Below are positions 1 to 7,989 of a DNA stretch of 13,109 nt, piece after piece. Both the position numbers and the translations under genes were made by a program. How positions within the stretch are numbered: the stretch's first letter is position 1; every line of letters begins with the position of its first letter. Source of the stretch: a bacterium (GTDB lineage: Bacteria > Auribacterota > Auribacteria > Auribacterales > Auribacteraceae); assembly GCA_021161885.1 (NCBI GenBank), contig JAGGZS010000241.1:1-13109 (forward strand), written 5' to 3'. The notes beneath the pieces were generated by a model. It had not been told where the DNA came from, searched no databases, and saw nothing but the letters and a program-made list of their open reading frames with translations.

Positions 1-3
1 CAT
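1..3 (-). CDS. Probable start codon of a minus-strand gene that continues outside the window
   Basis: Read on the minus strand, positions 3-1 form ATG. It is preceded eight bases upstream by AAGGA (plus positions 12-16), a good ribosome binding site. The start lies 67 bases downstream of the stop of the AsmA-like gene on the same strand, so the two could be co-transcribed. Only the start codon is inside the window, so no product can be named. No convincing terminator separates it from the upstream gene. Confidence 0.4.
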
Positions 4-69
4 TTTATGTATCCTTGTATAAAATTTAACTAACATTTTATGATAAACAAAATATAAATTCAATAAAAT

Positions 70-2685
70 CTATTTCAAATATTTTTTTATTTTTTTCTCT
101 AATTTTTTTATTTTTTCTATATCTTTATCGGTTATCCTGATACCTTTTTTGTCAAGAATATTGGATTTATCAGCATCCTTGTTTGCGTTATCAGGTGATG
201 TATCAGTTGTATTAAGTAATCTTTTACGGAATAATTCTTTAATTTTATCTTGAATACCGTTAAACTTAATTATAGGCATAGGTTGTGGATTGGAAAAAGA
301 ACCAGTAAGTTTGAACGGTATTTCCATTAAGTTGTTTGTTACCTGAAACAGCACACTTAATTCGTTTACTTTATGAAGCAGTTTAATTGTTTGAACCTTG
401 GATAAAATAGTGTGTCCTGAAAAATAAAGGTTTTTTTTGAAATCAAAATTACCGGACATCCATATTATCATATTGGTTGATTCAATTTTTAGTTCGTTTG
501 TGTGAAAGGCGTTGTTGCCGTATTCATTTGGCTTGATTTCAAAATCGCATTTTAAACTGTTAAACGACGTTTCTTTGGCAAAATTGAACTCTTCTATCGG
601 AGGAATATTTAATCCGATGGTGTTTCCGAAAATGGTTATTTTTCCGTTTTGGTTTTTATTAGATAACTGGCTTAACATTTTTTTAAGTAAGGGTAAATTG
701 GTTATTTTTCCTTCAATAATTTTCAAAACGCCGCGTCCGGTTAAGGTTTCTCTTATTGCTTGTTTGGTTTTGCCTTTGCATTGAAAAGAAACTGCGGCAT
801 TCATTGTGCCGTTTATTATATTTTTAAAAGTTGTCGTATCGTTGAGCATTGAATTAATGTCTATCTCATCAAAATCGCCTACAAATGAATATTCCGGATT
901 TTTTGGGGATAAAGTTATTACACCGTTACCTCTGAAGTTTCCCTTATAAAGATTAATGTTGATATCTTTAAAAAGCATCCTGTTTTGCTCAAAAAGAATA
1001 TCTATGTATATTGAGCTGAAACTTGCCATGTTAAGGGAAGTGTTTCTTATTAAACCGGAAACGTAAATAGGCAATTTGTTTTTGCCTTTATTTTTGCTGT
1101 AACTTCTTTGTGTTACGCTTGAGGCGGGAAGGGATGTTCCTGAGCCGACCTGTTTTTTGTTTTTATTCGCGTGGATATTTTTATTAGTAGCTTGAAAGAT
1201 ATTAAGCAAATCAATATTTGATAAATTTTTTAAATTTAGATATAATTTTTCGTTAGCTTTTTTTGTTATATAAGTCAATGTTAAATACAGCGGGTTTTCC
1301 CCGAATGAAATTGAGGCGTCCTTAAAAATTATCTTATCTTTTGTTATTGTGCCTACACAAGGTTTGTTAAGGCGAATCGGTCTGGAGAGAGTTTTAAAAC
1401 GGCCTGTGAAATCTGTTAACAATATTGTCGTTTCAATTGCAGGACGAAATTTTGGTTTTGATAAATCCACTATTGTATTAACATAGGCTTTGCCTTCGAT
1501 ATTTAAGCGTTTTATGAATTTTAGGAAAGAGCCCATTTTTTCTATATCGAAAATATCTGTCTGCAAAAAAATATTTCCTGTTTTAGACGAAAAATAATAC
1601 TGTCCGTCCGCTAATACGGGAGTGTCATTTAATAAGGCAAAGATATTTTTTATAGTCAAATGTTTTTTTTGTGTATTATATCTGATGTTATAATCCAAAA
1701 GAAGCGTGCTGTTGTTTTTTGAATTTTTAGTCTCGATTCGTCCTGATAAAATAATGTTGTCATTGACTGAACCAGAGATGGTACCGCATAACGAAAACAC
1801 TAAATTTTGTAATTCAGGATAAAAAGGTATTTGCTTATTTAAAAAAGAATAAATCGAATCAGACCTTATGTTGTCAAAAGAATAATTTATGGTATAAAAT
1901 GAATCTTTCAGCAACTTCGATATAGGGGCCTTAGCAATATTGCCTTTGCTGTAATTTAAATATCCGTCAAGCCTTATTTTTTCTGCGGGATTATTGTTTA
2001 CAAGCGATTCCATCTGAAAATTTATTGTGTTTTTATCTTTTTTCCGTGAAAAATTAATTTTAATATCAGCAAGATATAGAATTTCTTTATCCTGTTCATC
2101 TAATATCTCCAAATTGCCTGATTCCAGATTGATGTTTTCAATAAGAAAACTCGAATAATCCAATTTAATCCATTTATGCAATGATAAAAAAGAAAACATT
2201 TTTTCTTTTCGCTGTTGTTTGGGTTCTGAAGCGGTTGGCGGCGCATTGCCGCTTTTTTTATTGCGGTTACTGAAATTAAATTTGCCGGTTTCATCTTGTC
2301 TAAGTTTCAGCACAGGATTTTTTATATTTATTTCCGTAAAATAAATACGTTTATTTGTGAAAATTTCTTTAAAATCAAGATTAAAAAGAAACTCTTCCGC
2401 CTGAAAATAAAAATTTTTTGAGGACGGGTCTGAAATTTTAACATCGTGCAGATTAAAAGCGTCTTTGCCGATTAGTTTCAAACTGATTGAACCGATACTT
2501 ATATTCGCGTTAAATTTTTCAGCGAGTATTCGTTCGAAAAAAGATTTATACTGGTTTAAATTAAATAAAATACCTCCGTATAACAACCCCGCGAAAATAC
2601 AAAACAGTATAATAAATATAATTTTCGGCAGACGGTTTTTATGCGCGCGTCTTGCTATATATCGCTGTTTAGGTTTATTGCCCAT
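70..2685 (-). CDS. AsmA-like inner-membrane-anchored protein
   Basis: This 871-residue protein starts with a basic segment followed by one hydrophobic helix at about residues 21-43, the N-in single-span anchor of AsmA/TamB/YhdP-type proteins. The rest would lie in the periplasm. After the helix comes an AsmA N-terminal pattern (ILAEKFNANISIGSISLK at about 53-70). About two thirds of the way along is the typical AsmA C-terminal phrase GRGVLKIIEGKITNLPLLKK. Two low-complexity Lys/Ser/Pro-rich stretches (about 141-162 and 515-550) look like linkers, and the C-terminus is a short Lys/Glu-rich, coiled-coil-like tail. Family members are linked to phospholipid transport and outer-membrane homeostasis, which fits the LPS genes nearby, though this one is divergently transcribed. 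The exact role is inferred only. The ribosome binding site is weak (AAGAAAG, about 15 bases upstream). Confidence 0.75.
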   Translation of the reverse strand: MGNKPKQRYIARRAHKNRLPKIIFIILFCIFAGLLYGGILFNLNQYKSFFERILAEKFNANISIGSISLKLIGKDAFNLHDVKISDPSSKNFYFQAEEFLFNLDFKEIFTNKRIYFTEINIKNPVLKLRQDETGKFNFSNRNKKSGNAPPTASEPKQQRKEKMFSFLSLHKWIKLDYSSFLIENINLESGNLEILDEQDKEILYLADIKINFSRKKDKNTINFQMESLVNNNPAEKIRLDGYLNYSKGNIAKAPISKLLKDSFYTINYSFDNIRSDSIYSFLNKQIPFYPELQNLVFSLCGTISGSVNDNIILSGRIETKNSKNNSTLLLDYNIRYNTQKKHLTIKNIFALLNDTPVLADGQYYFSSKTGNIFLQTDIFDIEKMGSFLKFIKRLNIEGKAYVNTIVDLSKPKFRPAIETTILLTDFTGRFKTLSRPIRLNKPCVGTITKDKIIFKDASISFGENPLYLTLTYITKKANEKLYLNLKNLSNIDLLNIFQATNKNIHANKNKKQVGSGTSLPASSVTQRSYSKNKGKNKLPIYVSGLIRNTSLNMASFSSIYIDILFEQNRMLFKDININLYKGNFRGNGVITLSPKNPEYSFVGDFDEIDINSMLNDTTTFKNIINGTMNAAVSFQCKGKTKQAIRETLTGRGVLKIIEGKITNLPLLKKMLSQLSNKNQNGKITIFGNTIGLNIPPIEEFNFAKETSFNSLKCDFEIKPNEYGNNAFHTNELKIESTNMIIWMSGNFDFKKNLYFSGHTILSKVQTIKLLHKVNELSVLFQVTNNLMEIPFKLTGSFSNPQPMPIIKFNGIQDKIKELFRKRLLNTTDTSPDNANKDADKSNILDKKGIRITDKDIEKIKKLEKKIKKYLK

Positions 2686-2756
2686 AATATAAGTGAACTT
2701 TCTTTTAATAAATTTAAGTAAATTTACTGATAAAACAGTTTCTTAAATTAAAAATG

Positions 2757-2786
2757 ATTATAAGAACAAAGCCTATATGATGTCAA
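2757..2786 (-). promoter_or_regulatory. Sigma-70-type promoter for the AsmA-like gene
   Basis: On the minus strand, TTGACA (plus 2786-2781) is followed by an 18-base spacer and TATAAT (plus 2762-2757). Both hexamers are perfect consensus. Transcription would start near 2750, leaving a leader of about 65 bases before the start codon at 2685. Confidence 0.7.
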
Positions 2787-2892
2787 ATGCAAAGGTGTAA
2801 AAAATGTTTTGCCGGATTTCAAAAACAAACCTGTTTTGTGCTGAAAAGCATAAACTCAATCAGATGATATTTTTATTCTGACAGTTATTACG

Positions 2893-2910
2893 TTGACAAA
2901 TATTTGTCAA
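2893..2910. promoter_or_regulatory. 18-bp perfect palindrome, candidate operator
   Basis: TTGACAAATATTTGTCAA is its own reverse complement over all 18 bases. It covers the -35 box and the first 12 bases of the spacer of the plus-strand promoter, a classic position for a dimeric repressor that blocks RNA polymerase. The repressor is not identified. The site has no obvious match to a well-known operator, and only one copy was noticed in the window. Confidence 0.45.
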
Positions 2911-2922
2911 TAATGGTATATT
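2893..2922 (+). promoter_or_regulatory. Sigma-70-type promoter for the argA-leuCDB cluster
   Basis: TTGACA (2893-2898), an 18-base spacer and TATATT (2917-2922) make a near-consensus promoter. Transcription would start near 2929, about 37 bases before the argA-like start codon. It faces away from the AsmA promoter, with about 106 bases between the two -35 boxes. A perfect palindrome overlaps its -35 box (separate entry). Confidence 0.65.
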
Positions 2923-2966
2923 TCCTGATTTTATTAATCTTTTTAAGAATGGACTAATATTATAAG

Positions 2967-3452
2967 ATGGATATAGAAATCGTAAAACCAAAATTACGCG
3001 ATGCTCAAGGCATAAAAAAACTCCTTGACTATTACAGCAAAAAACAAATTGTGTTGCCAAAATCAATAGTGGATATTTACGAAAAAATAAGGACTTTCTG
3101 GATAGCCTGCGACGGAGAAAAAATAGTTGGCTGCGTAGCCTTACAATTTTTTTGGGGCGATATAGCTGAAGTAAGGTCATTGGCGCTTAACAAAGATTAT
3201 CAAGGGCATGGTATAGGCAAATTGCTTGTCGCTAAAGCAATTGAGGATGCCCGCTTCTTTGAAGTCAAAAAGGTTTTCGCGTTAACCTATATCCCTGAAT
3301 TTTTTAAAAAATTAGGTTTTATCAGTATCGACAAAGAACAGCTTCCGCAAAAAATATGGACGGAATGCATTAACTGCCAGCATTTTCCTAATTGCGATGA
3401 AGATGCCGTTGAGTTGATTCTCTTGGATAATGGTAAGGCAAAGGAGGAATAA
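2967..3452 (+). CDS. argA: GNAT acetyltransferase, short N-acetylglutamate synthase type
   Basis: This 161-residue single-domain GNAT protein carries the acetyl-CoA pyrophosphate loop QGHGIGK at residues 79-85, preceded by the strand EVRSLALN. Its C-terminal region has W131 followed by Cys134, Cys137 and Cys143 in the phrase WTECINCQHFPNCDE. That phrase is characteristic of the short ArgA-type amino-acid acetyltransferases of many bacteria, which acetylate glutamate in the first step of arginine synthesis. The usual length is about 150-170 residues, so it looks complete. It is the first gene after the promoter at 2893-2922 and ends five bases before leuC, so it heads the arg/leu cluster. Its own ribosome binding site is weak. 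Glutamate as substrate is inferred from family resemblance; another amino acid is possible. Confidence 0.75.
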   Translation: MDIEIVKPKLRDAQGIKKLLDYYSKKQIVLPKSIVDIYEKIRTFWIACDGEKIVGCVALQFFWGDIAEVRSLALNKDYQGHGIGKLLVAKAIEDARFFEVKKVFALTYIPEFFKKLGFISIDKEQLPQKIWTECINCQHFPNCDEDAVELILLDNGKAKEE

Positions 3453-3457
3453 TTATT

Positions 3458-4717
3458 ATGGCAATGACTATTACGGAAAAAATTCTGGCTAAACACGCTG
3501 ATAAAGAAAAAGTTGCGCCGGGCGAACTTATTACCGCCCGCGTTGATATTGCGCTCGGTAATGATATCACAGCGCCTATAGCGATTAAGGAATTTAAAAA
3601 ACTTAACCTTAATAAAGTGTTCGATAATACCCGCGTTGTTTTAGTGCCCGATCATTTCTGCCCGAATAAAGATATTAAATCAGCGGATCAAGCGAAAATC
3701 CTGCGTGCTTTTGCCAATGAATACAACATCACTCATTATTATGATGTCGGAGAAATGGGGGTTGAGCATTCCCTCCTGCCGGAACAAGGCGTAGTCGTAT
3801 CAGGCGACCTTGTTATCGGAGCGGACAGCCATACCTGCACTTACGGCGCGCTCGGAGCTTTTTCAACAGGTGTGGGAAGCACCGATCTTGCCGCTGCATT
3901 CGCTACAGGTGAAGTATGGCTAAGAGTTCCTGAATCAATAAAATTTATTTACGAAGGCAAACTAAACAAATATGTCAGCGCTAAAGACCTTATTTTATAT
4001 ACCATAGGCGATATCGGCGTTGACGGAGCTTTATATAAAAGTATGGAATTTACAGGTCAGACTATAGAGAATTTGCCTGTCAGCGGGCGTCTTACTATGG
4101 CGAATATGGCTATTGAAGCGGGCGGGAAAAACGGTATTATCGCTCCCGATGATTCAACTAAAAAATATGTGGATTCCCGTAAGGAACGTGAACCTGATTA
4201 TTACTCCAGCGATGAAGACGCTAACTACAGCGAAATTATAAAATATGATGTGTCAAAAATCGAACCGCAGGTAGCGTTCCCTCATTTGCCGGAGAATACA
4301 AGGGGAATCAGCGAAGTCGGAACCATTCCTATCGATCAAGTGGTCATAGGGTCATGCACAAACGGGCTGCTTGACGATTTAAAAGTTGCCGCTAATATTA
4401 TAAAAGGAAGAAAAGTAGCCAAACGAGTTCGGATGATTGTTATTCCGGCAACACTTAAAGTTTATCGCGATGCTATGCACGAAGGGCTTTTTGATGTGTT
4501 TATGGATGCAGGCGCTATTATATCCACACCTACTTGCGGACCTTGTCTCGGCGGACATATGGGAGTGCTCGCTGAAGGCGAAAGAGCGGTTTCCACAACT
4601 AACCGTAATTTTGTAGGCAGAATGGGACATCCCAAAAGCGAGGTTTATCTTGCTAATCCGGCAGTTGCCGCGGCATCGGCAGTAGCTGGCATCGTTGCCG
4701 GACCGGACCAGTTATAA
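3458..4717 (+). CDS. leuC: 3-isopropylmalate dehydratase large subunit
   Basis: This 419-residue aconitase-family large subunit matches the shorter LeuC/HacA type used with a separate small LeuD. With LeuD it isomerises 2-isopropylmalate to 3-isopropylmalate in leucine synthesis. The three [4Fe-4S] ligands are visible: Cys300 in IGSCTNG, and Cys360 and Cys363 in TPTCGPCLGG. The substrate-loop motif GADSHTCTYGALGAF begins at about residue 121. The start follows AAGGAGG (3441-3447), which lies inside the end of the argA-like gene, so the two are likely translationally linked. LeuD follows after 47 bases. A homoaconitase or citraconate-type activity cannot be excluded from sequence, but leuD and leuB directly downstream favour leucine synthesis. 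Confidence 0.93.
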   Translation: MAMTITEKILAKHADKEKVAPGELITARVDIALGNDITAPIAIKEFKKLNLNKVFDNTRVVLVPDHFCPNKDIKSADQAKILRAFANEYNITHYYDVGEMGVEHSLLPEQGVVVSGDLVIGADSHTCTYGALGAFSTGVGSTDLAAAFATGEVWLRVPESIKFIYEGKLNKYVSAKDLILYTIGDIGVDGALYKSMEFTGQTIENLPVSGRLTMANMAIEAGGKNGIIAPDDSTKKYVDSRKEREPDYYSSDEDANYSEIIKYDVSKIEPQVAFPHLPENTRGISEVGTIPIDQVVIGSCTNGLLDDLKVAANIIKGRKVAKRVRMIVIPATLKVYRDAMHEGLFDVFMDAGAIISTPTCGPCLGGHMGVLAEGERAVSTTNRNFVGRMGHPKSEVYLANPAVAAASAVAGIVAGPDQL

Positions 4718-4764
4718 AAATATTATAGAATTAAGAATTAACCATAAAAAAGGTTTGGGTTGCT

Positions 4765-5256
4765 ATGAAAATAGAAGGTAAAGTTTGGAAATTCGGGAAT
4801 GATGTTGATACGGACGTAATCATACCCGCGCGATATTTAAACACGTCTGAACCGGCTGACCTGGCTGAACACTGCATGGAAGACGCTGATGCGGAATTTT
4901 CGTCTAAAGTATCTTTAGGCGATATAATTGTGGGAGGCAAAAATTTTGGGTGCGGGTCAAGCAGGGAACACGCCCCTATTTCTATCAAGGCTTCAGGTGT
5001 AAGCTGTGTTATAGCCGAATCTTTCGCGCGGATTTTTTACAGGAATTCCTTTAACACAGGATTGCCTATTTTTGAATCTAAAGAAGCGTCGAAAAAAATT
5101 AGCGCAGGCGATAAAATCAGTGTAGATGTTGAGTCGGGAACTATTGAAAATCTGACAAAAAAAGAGCAATATAAATCTCAGCCTATTCCGCCGTTTATGC
5201 AGAACCTTATAGACAGCGGCGGGTTGATGAATTATGTAAAATCAAAAATTTCATAA
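4765..5256 (+). CDS. leuD: 3-isopropylmalate dehydratase small subunit
   Basis: This 163-residue small (swivel-domain) partner of LeuC has normal length for the short LeuD type. The conserved start region GNDVDTDVIIPARYLNT (about 11-27) and the active-site phrase GCGSSREHAP (62-71) are intact. The specificity loop reads YLNT at 24-27. It is neither the YLRT reported for archaeal homoaconitases nor the YLVY/YLVM of archaeal isopropylmalate isomerases, but it resembles what I recall of many bacterial LeuD proteins. The gene lies between leuC and leuB, and the subunit should form a heterodimer or heterotetramer with LeuC in the cytoplasm. An AAAGG lies about 11 bases before the start. Confidence 0.93.
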   Translation: MKIEGKVWKFGNDVDTDVIIPARYLNTSEPADLAEHCMEDADAEFSSKVSLGDIIVGGKNFGCGSSREHAPISIKASGVSCVIAESFARIFYRNSFNTGLPIFESKEASKKISAGDKISVDVESGTIENLTKKEQYKSQPIPPFMQNLIDSGGLMNYVKSKIS

Positions 5257-5285
5257 TATAAATATATAAGAAAGGGAGTTCAGTT

Positions 5286-6350
5286 ATGGGCAAAACGTAT
5301 AAAATAGCTGTTATAGCAGGGGACGGCACAGGTCCTGAGGTTATGGCTGAGGGAATAAAAGTTCTTAAAGCGGTAAGTGATATTATAGGGTTTAACGTTG
5401 AAACAATAGATTACGATTTCAGCGGTGAACGATATTTAAAAACCGGAGAACTCATTCCCGACAGCGCTATTGAAGAACTTAAACAGGTCGACTCAATCTA
5501 TCTCGGAGCTGTAGGACATCCTGACGTGAAACCGGGAATACTCGAACACGGCGTCTTGTTGAAACTGAGGTTCGCGCTTGACCAGTATATCAATTTACGC
5601 CCCATAAAACTGTACCCGAACGTGTATACTCCTGTTCGTGATAAAGGACCTGAAGAAATAGATTTTGTAGTCGTTCGCGAAAATACCGAAGGGCTTTATA
5701 TCGGCAGCGGCGGATTTTTGAAAAAAGGGACTAAAGACGAAGTGGCGTCCCAGTTAATGGTAAATACCCGCAAAGGCGTTGAACGATGTATCCGCTACGC
5801 TTTTGAATATACACGCAAACGCAATCAAGGAAAACGCCTTACATTATGCGCTAAAACAAATGTTCTGGTTTTCGCTCATGACCTTTGGGAACGAACTTTC
5901 TATGAAGTCGGCGAAGAGTATCCTGATATTACAACAAATTACGCTCATGTTGACGCGACTTGTATGTGGATGCTGAAAAATCCCGAATGGTTCGATGTCA
6001 TAGTAACATGCAATATGTTCGGCGATATTATAACCGATTTAGGCGCGATGATTCAGGGCGGGATGGGAATAGCCGCAGGCGGTAATCTAAACCCTGAAGG
6101 AGTATCAATGTTTGAGCCTATCGGCGGCTCCGCTCCAAAATATACCGGAATGGGCGTCATCAACCCGCTTGCTTGTATATGCGCTGGTCAAATGCTTCTT
6201 GAGGAACTCGGCGAAACCAAAGCGGCCAAACGAATAGAAAAAGGGGTTGTCAAAGCGTTGTCAAACAATCTTAAAAGTTTGTCCGCAGGTAAAATGGGCT
6301 ATTGCACATCTGAAGTGGGCGACCTTGTCGCTAAATACGCTTGCGAATAA
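5286..6350 (+). CDS. leuB: 3-isopropylmalate dehydrogenase
   Basis: This 354-residue member of the isocitrate/isopropylmalate dehydrogenase family oxidatively decarboxylates 3-isopropylmalate with NAD+ to give the leucine precursor 2-oxoisocaproate. The N-terminal GDGTGPEV (13-20), the substrate segment GILEHGVLLKLR (84-95), Tyr138, Lys190 in AKTNVL and the metal-binding aspartates Asp223, Asp247 and Asp251 are all visible, as is the cofactor-loop motif GGSAP (280-284). The LEHGVLLKLRF segment resembles the actinobacterial type of LeuB (LERGLLLRLRF) more than the Thermus or E. coli type. AAAGGGAG precedes the start. It closes the leuCDB cluster; leuA is not in the window. Tartrate/D-malate dehydrogenase is a related alternative that the context makes unlikely. 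Confidence 0.88.
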   Translation: MGKTYKIAVIAGDGTGPEVMAEGIKVLKAVSDIIGFNVETIDYDFSGERYLKTGELIPDSAIEELKQVDSIYLGAVGHPDVKPGILEHGVLLKLRFALDQYINLRPIKLYPNVYTPVRDKGPEEIDFVVVRENTEGLYIGSGGFLKKGTKDEVASQLMVNTRKGVERCIRYAFEYTRKRNQGKRLTLCAKTNVLVFAHDLWERTFYEVGEEYPDITTNYAHVDATCMWMLKNPEWFDVIVTCNMFGDIITDLGAMIQGGMGIAAGGNLNPEGVSMFEPIGGSAPKYTGMGVINPLACICAGQMLLEELGETKAAKRIEKGVVKALSNNLKSLSAGKMGYCTSEVGDLVAKYACE

Positions 6351-6413
6351 TTTCTTTTTGTTGTGAAATAAAAAACTAAAGCTGATTTTTTTTTTCCGTT
6401 AAAAGGATTTTAT

Positions 6414-7409
6414 ATGAATTGCGTTACCGAAGACAGAGCTTACAAAATATTAAAAAAAATCTCAACTAAACGGATTTTAGTAATTGGCGATATTATTTTA
6501 GACGAGTTTATCTGGGGCTCCGTGGATAGAATATCGCCCGAGGCCCCTGTGCCTGTTGTCGAAGCAAAACGAAGATCGTATATGCCCGGCGGAGCCGCTA
6601 ATGTCGCAAGAAATTTAAAAGATATCGGCGTTGATGTTTCCGTTGTAGGCATCATAGGACAAGACAAAAGCGGATCAGAGATACTCGAAACTTTAAAATC
6701 AAATAATATCAAAACCGACGGGATAATACAGCTTAACAGCCGCCCGACCACCCATAAAATCAGGATAATAGGCCAGCATCAGCAAATCGTGCGTATCGAC
6801 TGGGAACAATGCAAAGAGATTGAAGATAATAACATAGATAAAATTCTGAGCTATGTCGAATCAAATAAAAAAAATCTCGACGCGGTTATCTTTGAGGATT
6901 ACGGAAAAGGCGCAATCAGCCAAAAATTAATATCACGGATACTGCCGGTCATTAAGGGCAATAATATTGTAACCGCTTTTGATCCGAAAAAAGGGCATTT
7001 TATAGATATTACCGGATTAACCGCCGTAACACCTAATTATTCCGAGGCGTTAGACGTTTTAGGGTATCGGAAAAGTTACGATGAAACCGTTTTGCCTGAA
7101 GTAGCGCTTGAAATATTAAAAAAATGGGGTGTATCTAATCTGCTGCTCACCTTAGGCGAACATGGTATGGCGTTTTTAGAGCTCGGCAAAGAGCTGTATA
7201 AGATATCTACCGTAGCGAAAGAGGTCTACGATGTATCGGGAGCGGGAGATACGGTTATCGCCTGTTTTACATCTGCTCTTTGTGCCGGAGCAACACCTGT
7301 GGAAGCGGCTGTATTATCTAATTTTGCCGCCGGAGCGGTTGTAGCGAAAGTAGGTACTGCTTCGGTTCAGCCGGATGAAATTATAAACGCGTTAAAACAT
7401 TTTGACTGA
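6414..7409 (+). CDS. hldA: D-glycero-beta-D-manno-heptose-7-phosphate kinase (single-domain RfaE/HldE kinase)
   Basis: This 331-residue PfkB/ribokinase-family kinase adds the 1-phosphate to heptose 7-phosphate in ADP-heptose synthesis. The N-terminal MPGGAANVARNLKDIG (57-72) and the C-terminal anion-hole/catalytic motif DVSGAGDT (273-280, catalytic Asp279) are intact. The phrase ILDEFIWGSVDRISPEAPVPV (about 29-48) is typical of RfaE/HldE kinase domains. E. coli HldE is a kinase fused to a nucleotidyltransferase of about 470 residues. Here the protein ends right after the kinase domain, as in HldA, so the nucleotidyltransferase (HldC) must be encoded elsewhere. The ribosome binding site AAGGA (6403-6407) lies six bases before the ATG. 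The next gene, gmhB, encodes the following enzyme of the pathway. Confidence 0.9.
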   Translation: MNCVTEDRAYKILKKISTKRILVIGDIILDEFIWGSVDRISPEAPVPVVEAKRRSYMPGGAANVARNLKDIGVDVSVVGIIGQDKSGSEILETLKSNNIKTDGIIQLNSRPTTHKIRIIGQHQQIVRIDWEQCKEIEDNNIDKILSYVESNKKNLDAVIFEDYGKGAISQKLISRILPVIKGNNIVTAFDPKKGHFIDITGLTAVTPNYSEALDVLGYRKSYDETVLPEVALEILKKWGVSNLLLTLGEHGMAFLELGKELYKISTVAKEVYDVSGAGDTVIACFTSALCAGATPVEAAVLSNFAAGAVVAKVGTASVQPDEIINALKHFD

Positions 7410-7417
7410 AGGTAATA

Positions 7418-7987
7418 ATGCGAAGTGCTTTGTTTTTAGACAGGGACGGCACAATTATTCACGATCAGGGTTATTTGTCCGATACAGATCAGATTAAGTT
7501 TTACGGCGGGGTGCTTGAAAAAATCGCTCTGTTAAAGGATAAAGGGTTTAAAATTTTTATAGTTACTAACCAATCAGGTGTAGGGCGCGGATATTTTTCC
7601 GAAAAAAAACTTAAAATTATCCATAAACATCTGTTAAAATTAATGAATGATAATAACGCCGGGGTCGACGGGTTGCGGTACTGCCCTCACACACCGGATG
7701 ACAAGTGTGACTGCAGGAAACCAAACCCGAAAATGGTACTGTCTTTAGCGGAAGAGTTTAATATAGATTTAGGAAAATCATTTTTTATAGGCGATAAAAC
7801 ACAAGATGTGTCAACCGGCAAAAATAGCCACTGCAAAACAGTTCTAATAACACACGGCAAAAGTCGTAACGAGTTGTGCGCTAAGGGCGATGAATGGGCT
7901 GAACCGGATTTTTTAGCGGATACGCCTGCCGAGGCATTAGGTTATGTTTGCCGGCAAGCGGATATAATGCTGCCGCAAGGAGATTAA
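7418..7987 (+). CDS. gmhB: D-glycero-D-manno-heptose 1,7-bisphosphate 7-phosphatase
   Basis: This 189-residue HAD-superfamily phosphatase has normal length for GmhB and removes the 7-phosphate from heptose bisphosphate in the ADP-heptose pathway. Motif I is DRDGT, with nucleophile Asp8 and acid/base Asp10. Motif II is TNQSGVGRGYF (50-60). A zinc-binding loop contains Cys89, His91, Cys97 and Cys99 and distinguishes GmhB (and histidinol phosphatases) from other HADs. Lys101 follows in RKPNP, and motif IV is GDKTQD (125-130). The ribosome binding site GAAGG overlaps the stop codon of hldA, only eight bases upstream of the ATG, so translation of the two is probably coupled. Histidinol-phosphatase is the main alternative, made unlikely by the hldA neighbour. 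Confidence 0.9.
   Translation: MRSALFLDRDGTIIHDQGYLSDTDQIKFYGGVLEKIALLKDKGFKIFIVTNQSGVGRGYFSEKKLKIIHKHLLKLMNDNNAGVDGLRYCPHTPDDKCDCRKPNPKMVLSLAEEFNIDLGKSFFIGDKTQDVSTGKNSHCKTVLITHGKSRNELCAKGDEWAEPDFLADTPAEALGYVCRQADIMLPQGD
7977..7982 (+). promoter_or_regulatory. Ribosome binding site that sets a TTG start for kdsB
   Basis: AAGGAG lies at 7977-7982 inside the end of gmhB, seven bases before an in-frame TTG at 7990. The in-frame ATG further up at 7948 lacks such a site and would add 14 residues, in a 40-base overlap with gmhB, ahead of the conserved KdsB N-terminus. The TTG start gives a protein of normal KdsB length. Confidence 0.75.
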
Positions 7988-7989
7988 TA

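Noticed and set aside
18..42. ATAAAAT...ATTTTAT inverted repeat downstream of the AsmA-like gene
   Set aside because: Seven A/T pairs only, with no T-run after it on the minus strand. This is expected by chance in such AT-rich sequence.
512..784. Open frame on the plus strand opposite the AsmA-like gene
   Set aside because: It is antisense to a long coherent coding frame, with no recognisable protein features and no ribosome binding site support.
2717..2728. 12-bp palindrome AGTAAATTTACT in the leader of the AsmA-like gene
   Set aside because: It is short and AT-rich, with no positional logic relative to the promoter. Probably chance.
6366..6395. Possible terminator between leuB and hldA ending in a run of ten T
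   Set aside because: The only available stem is an A-tract pairing with the T-tract itself, with no GC-rich hairpin. It is too weak to call.
7948..7989. N-terminal 14-residue extension of KdsB from ATG 7948
   Set aside because: It has no ribosome binding site, overlaps gmhB and adds residues outside the conserved domain. The TTG at 7990 with AAGGAG is better.
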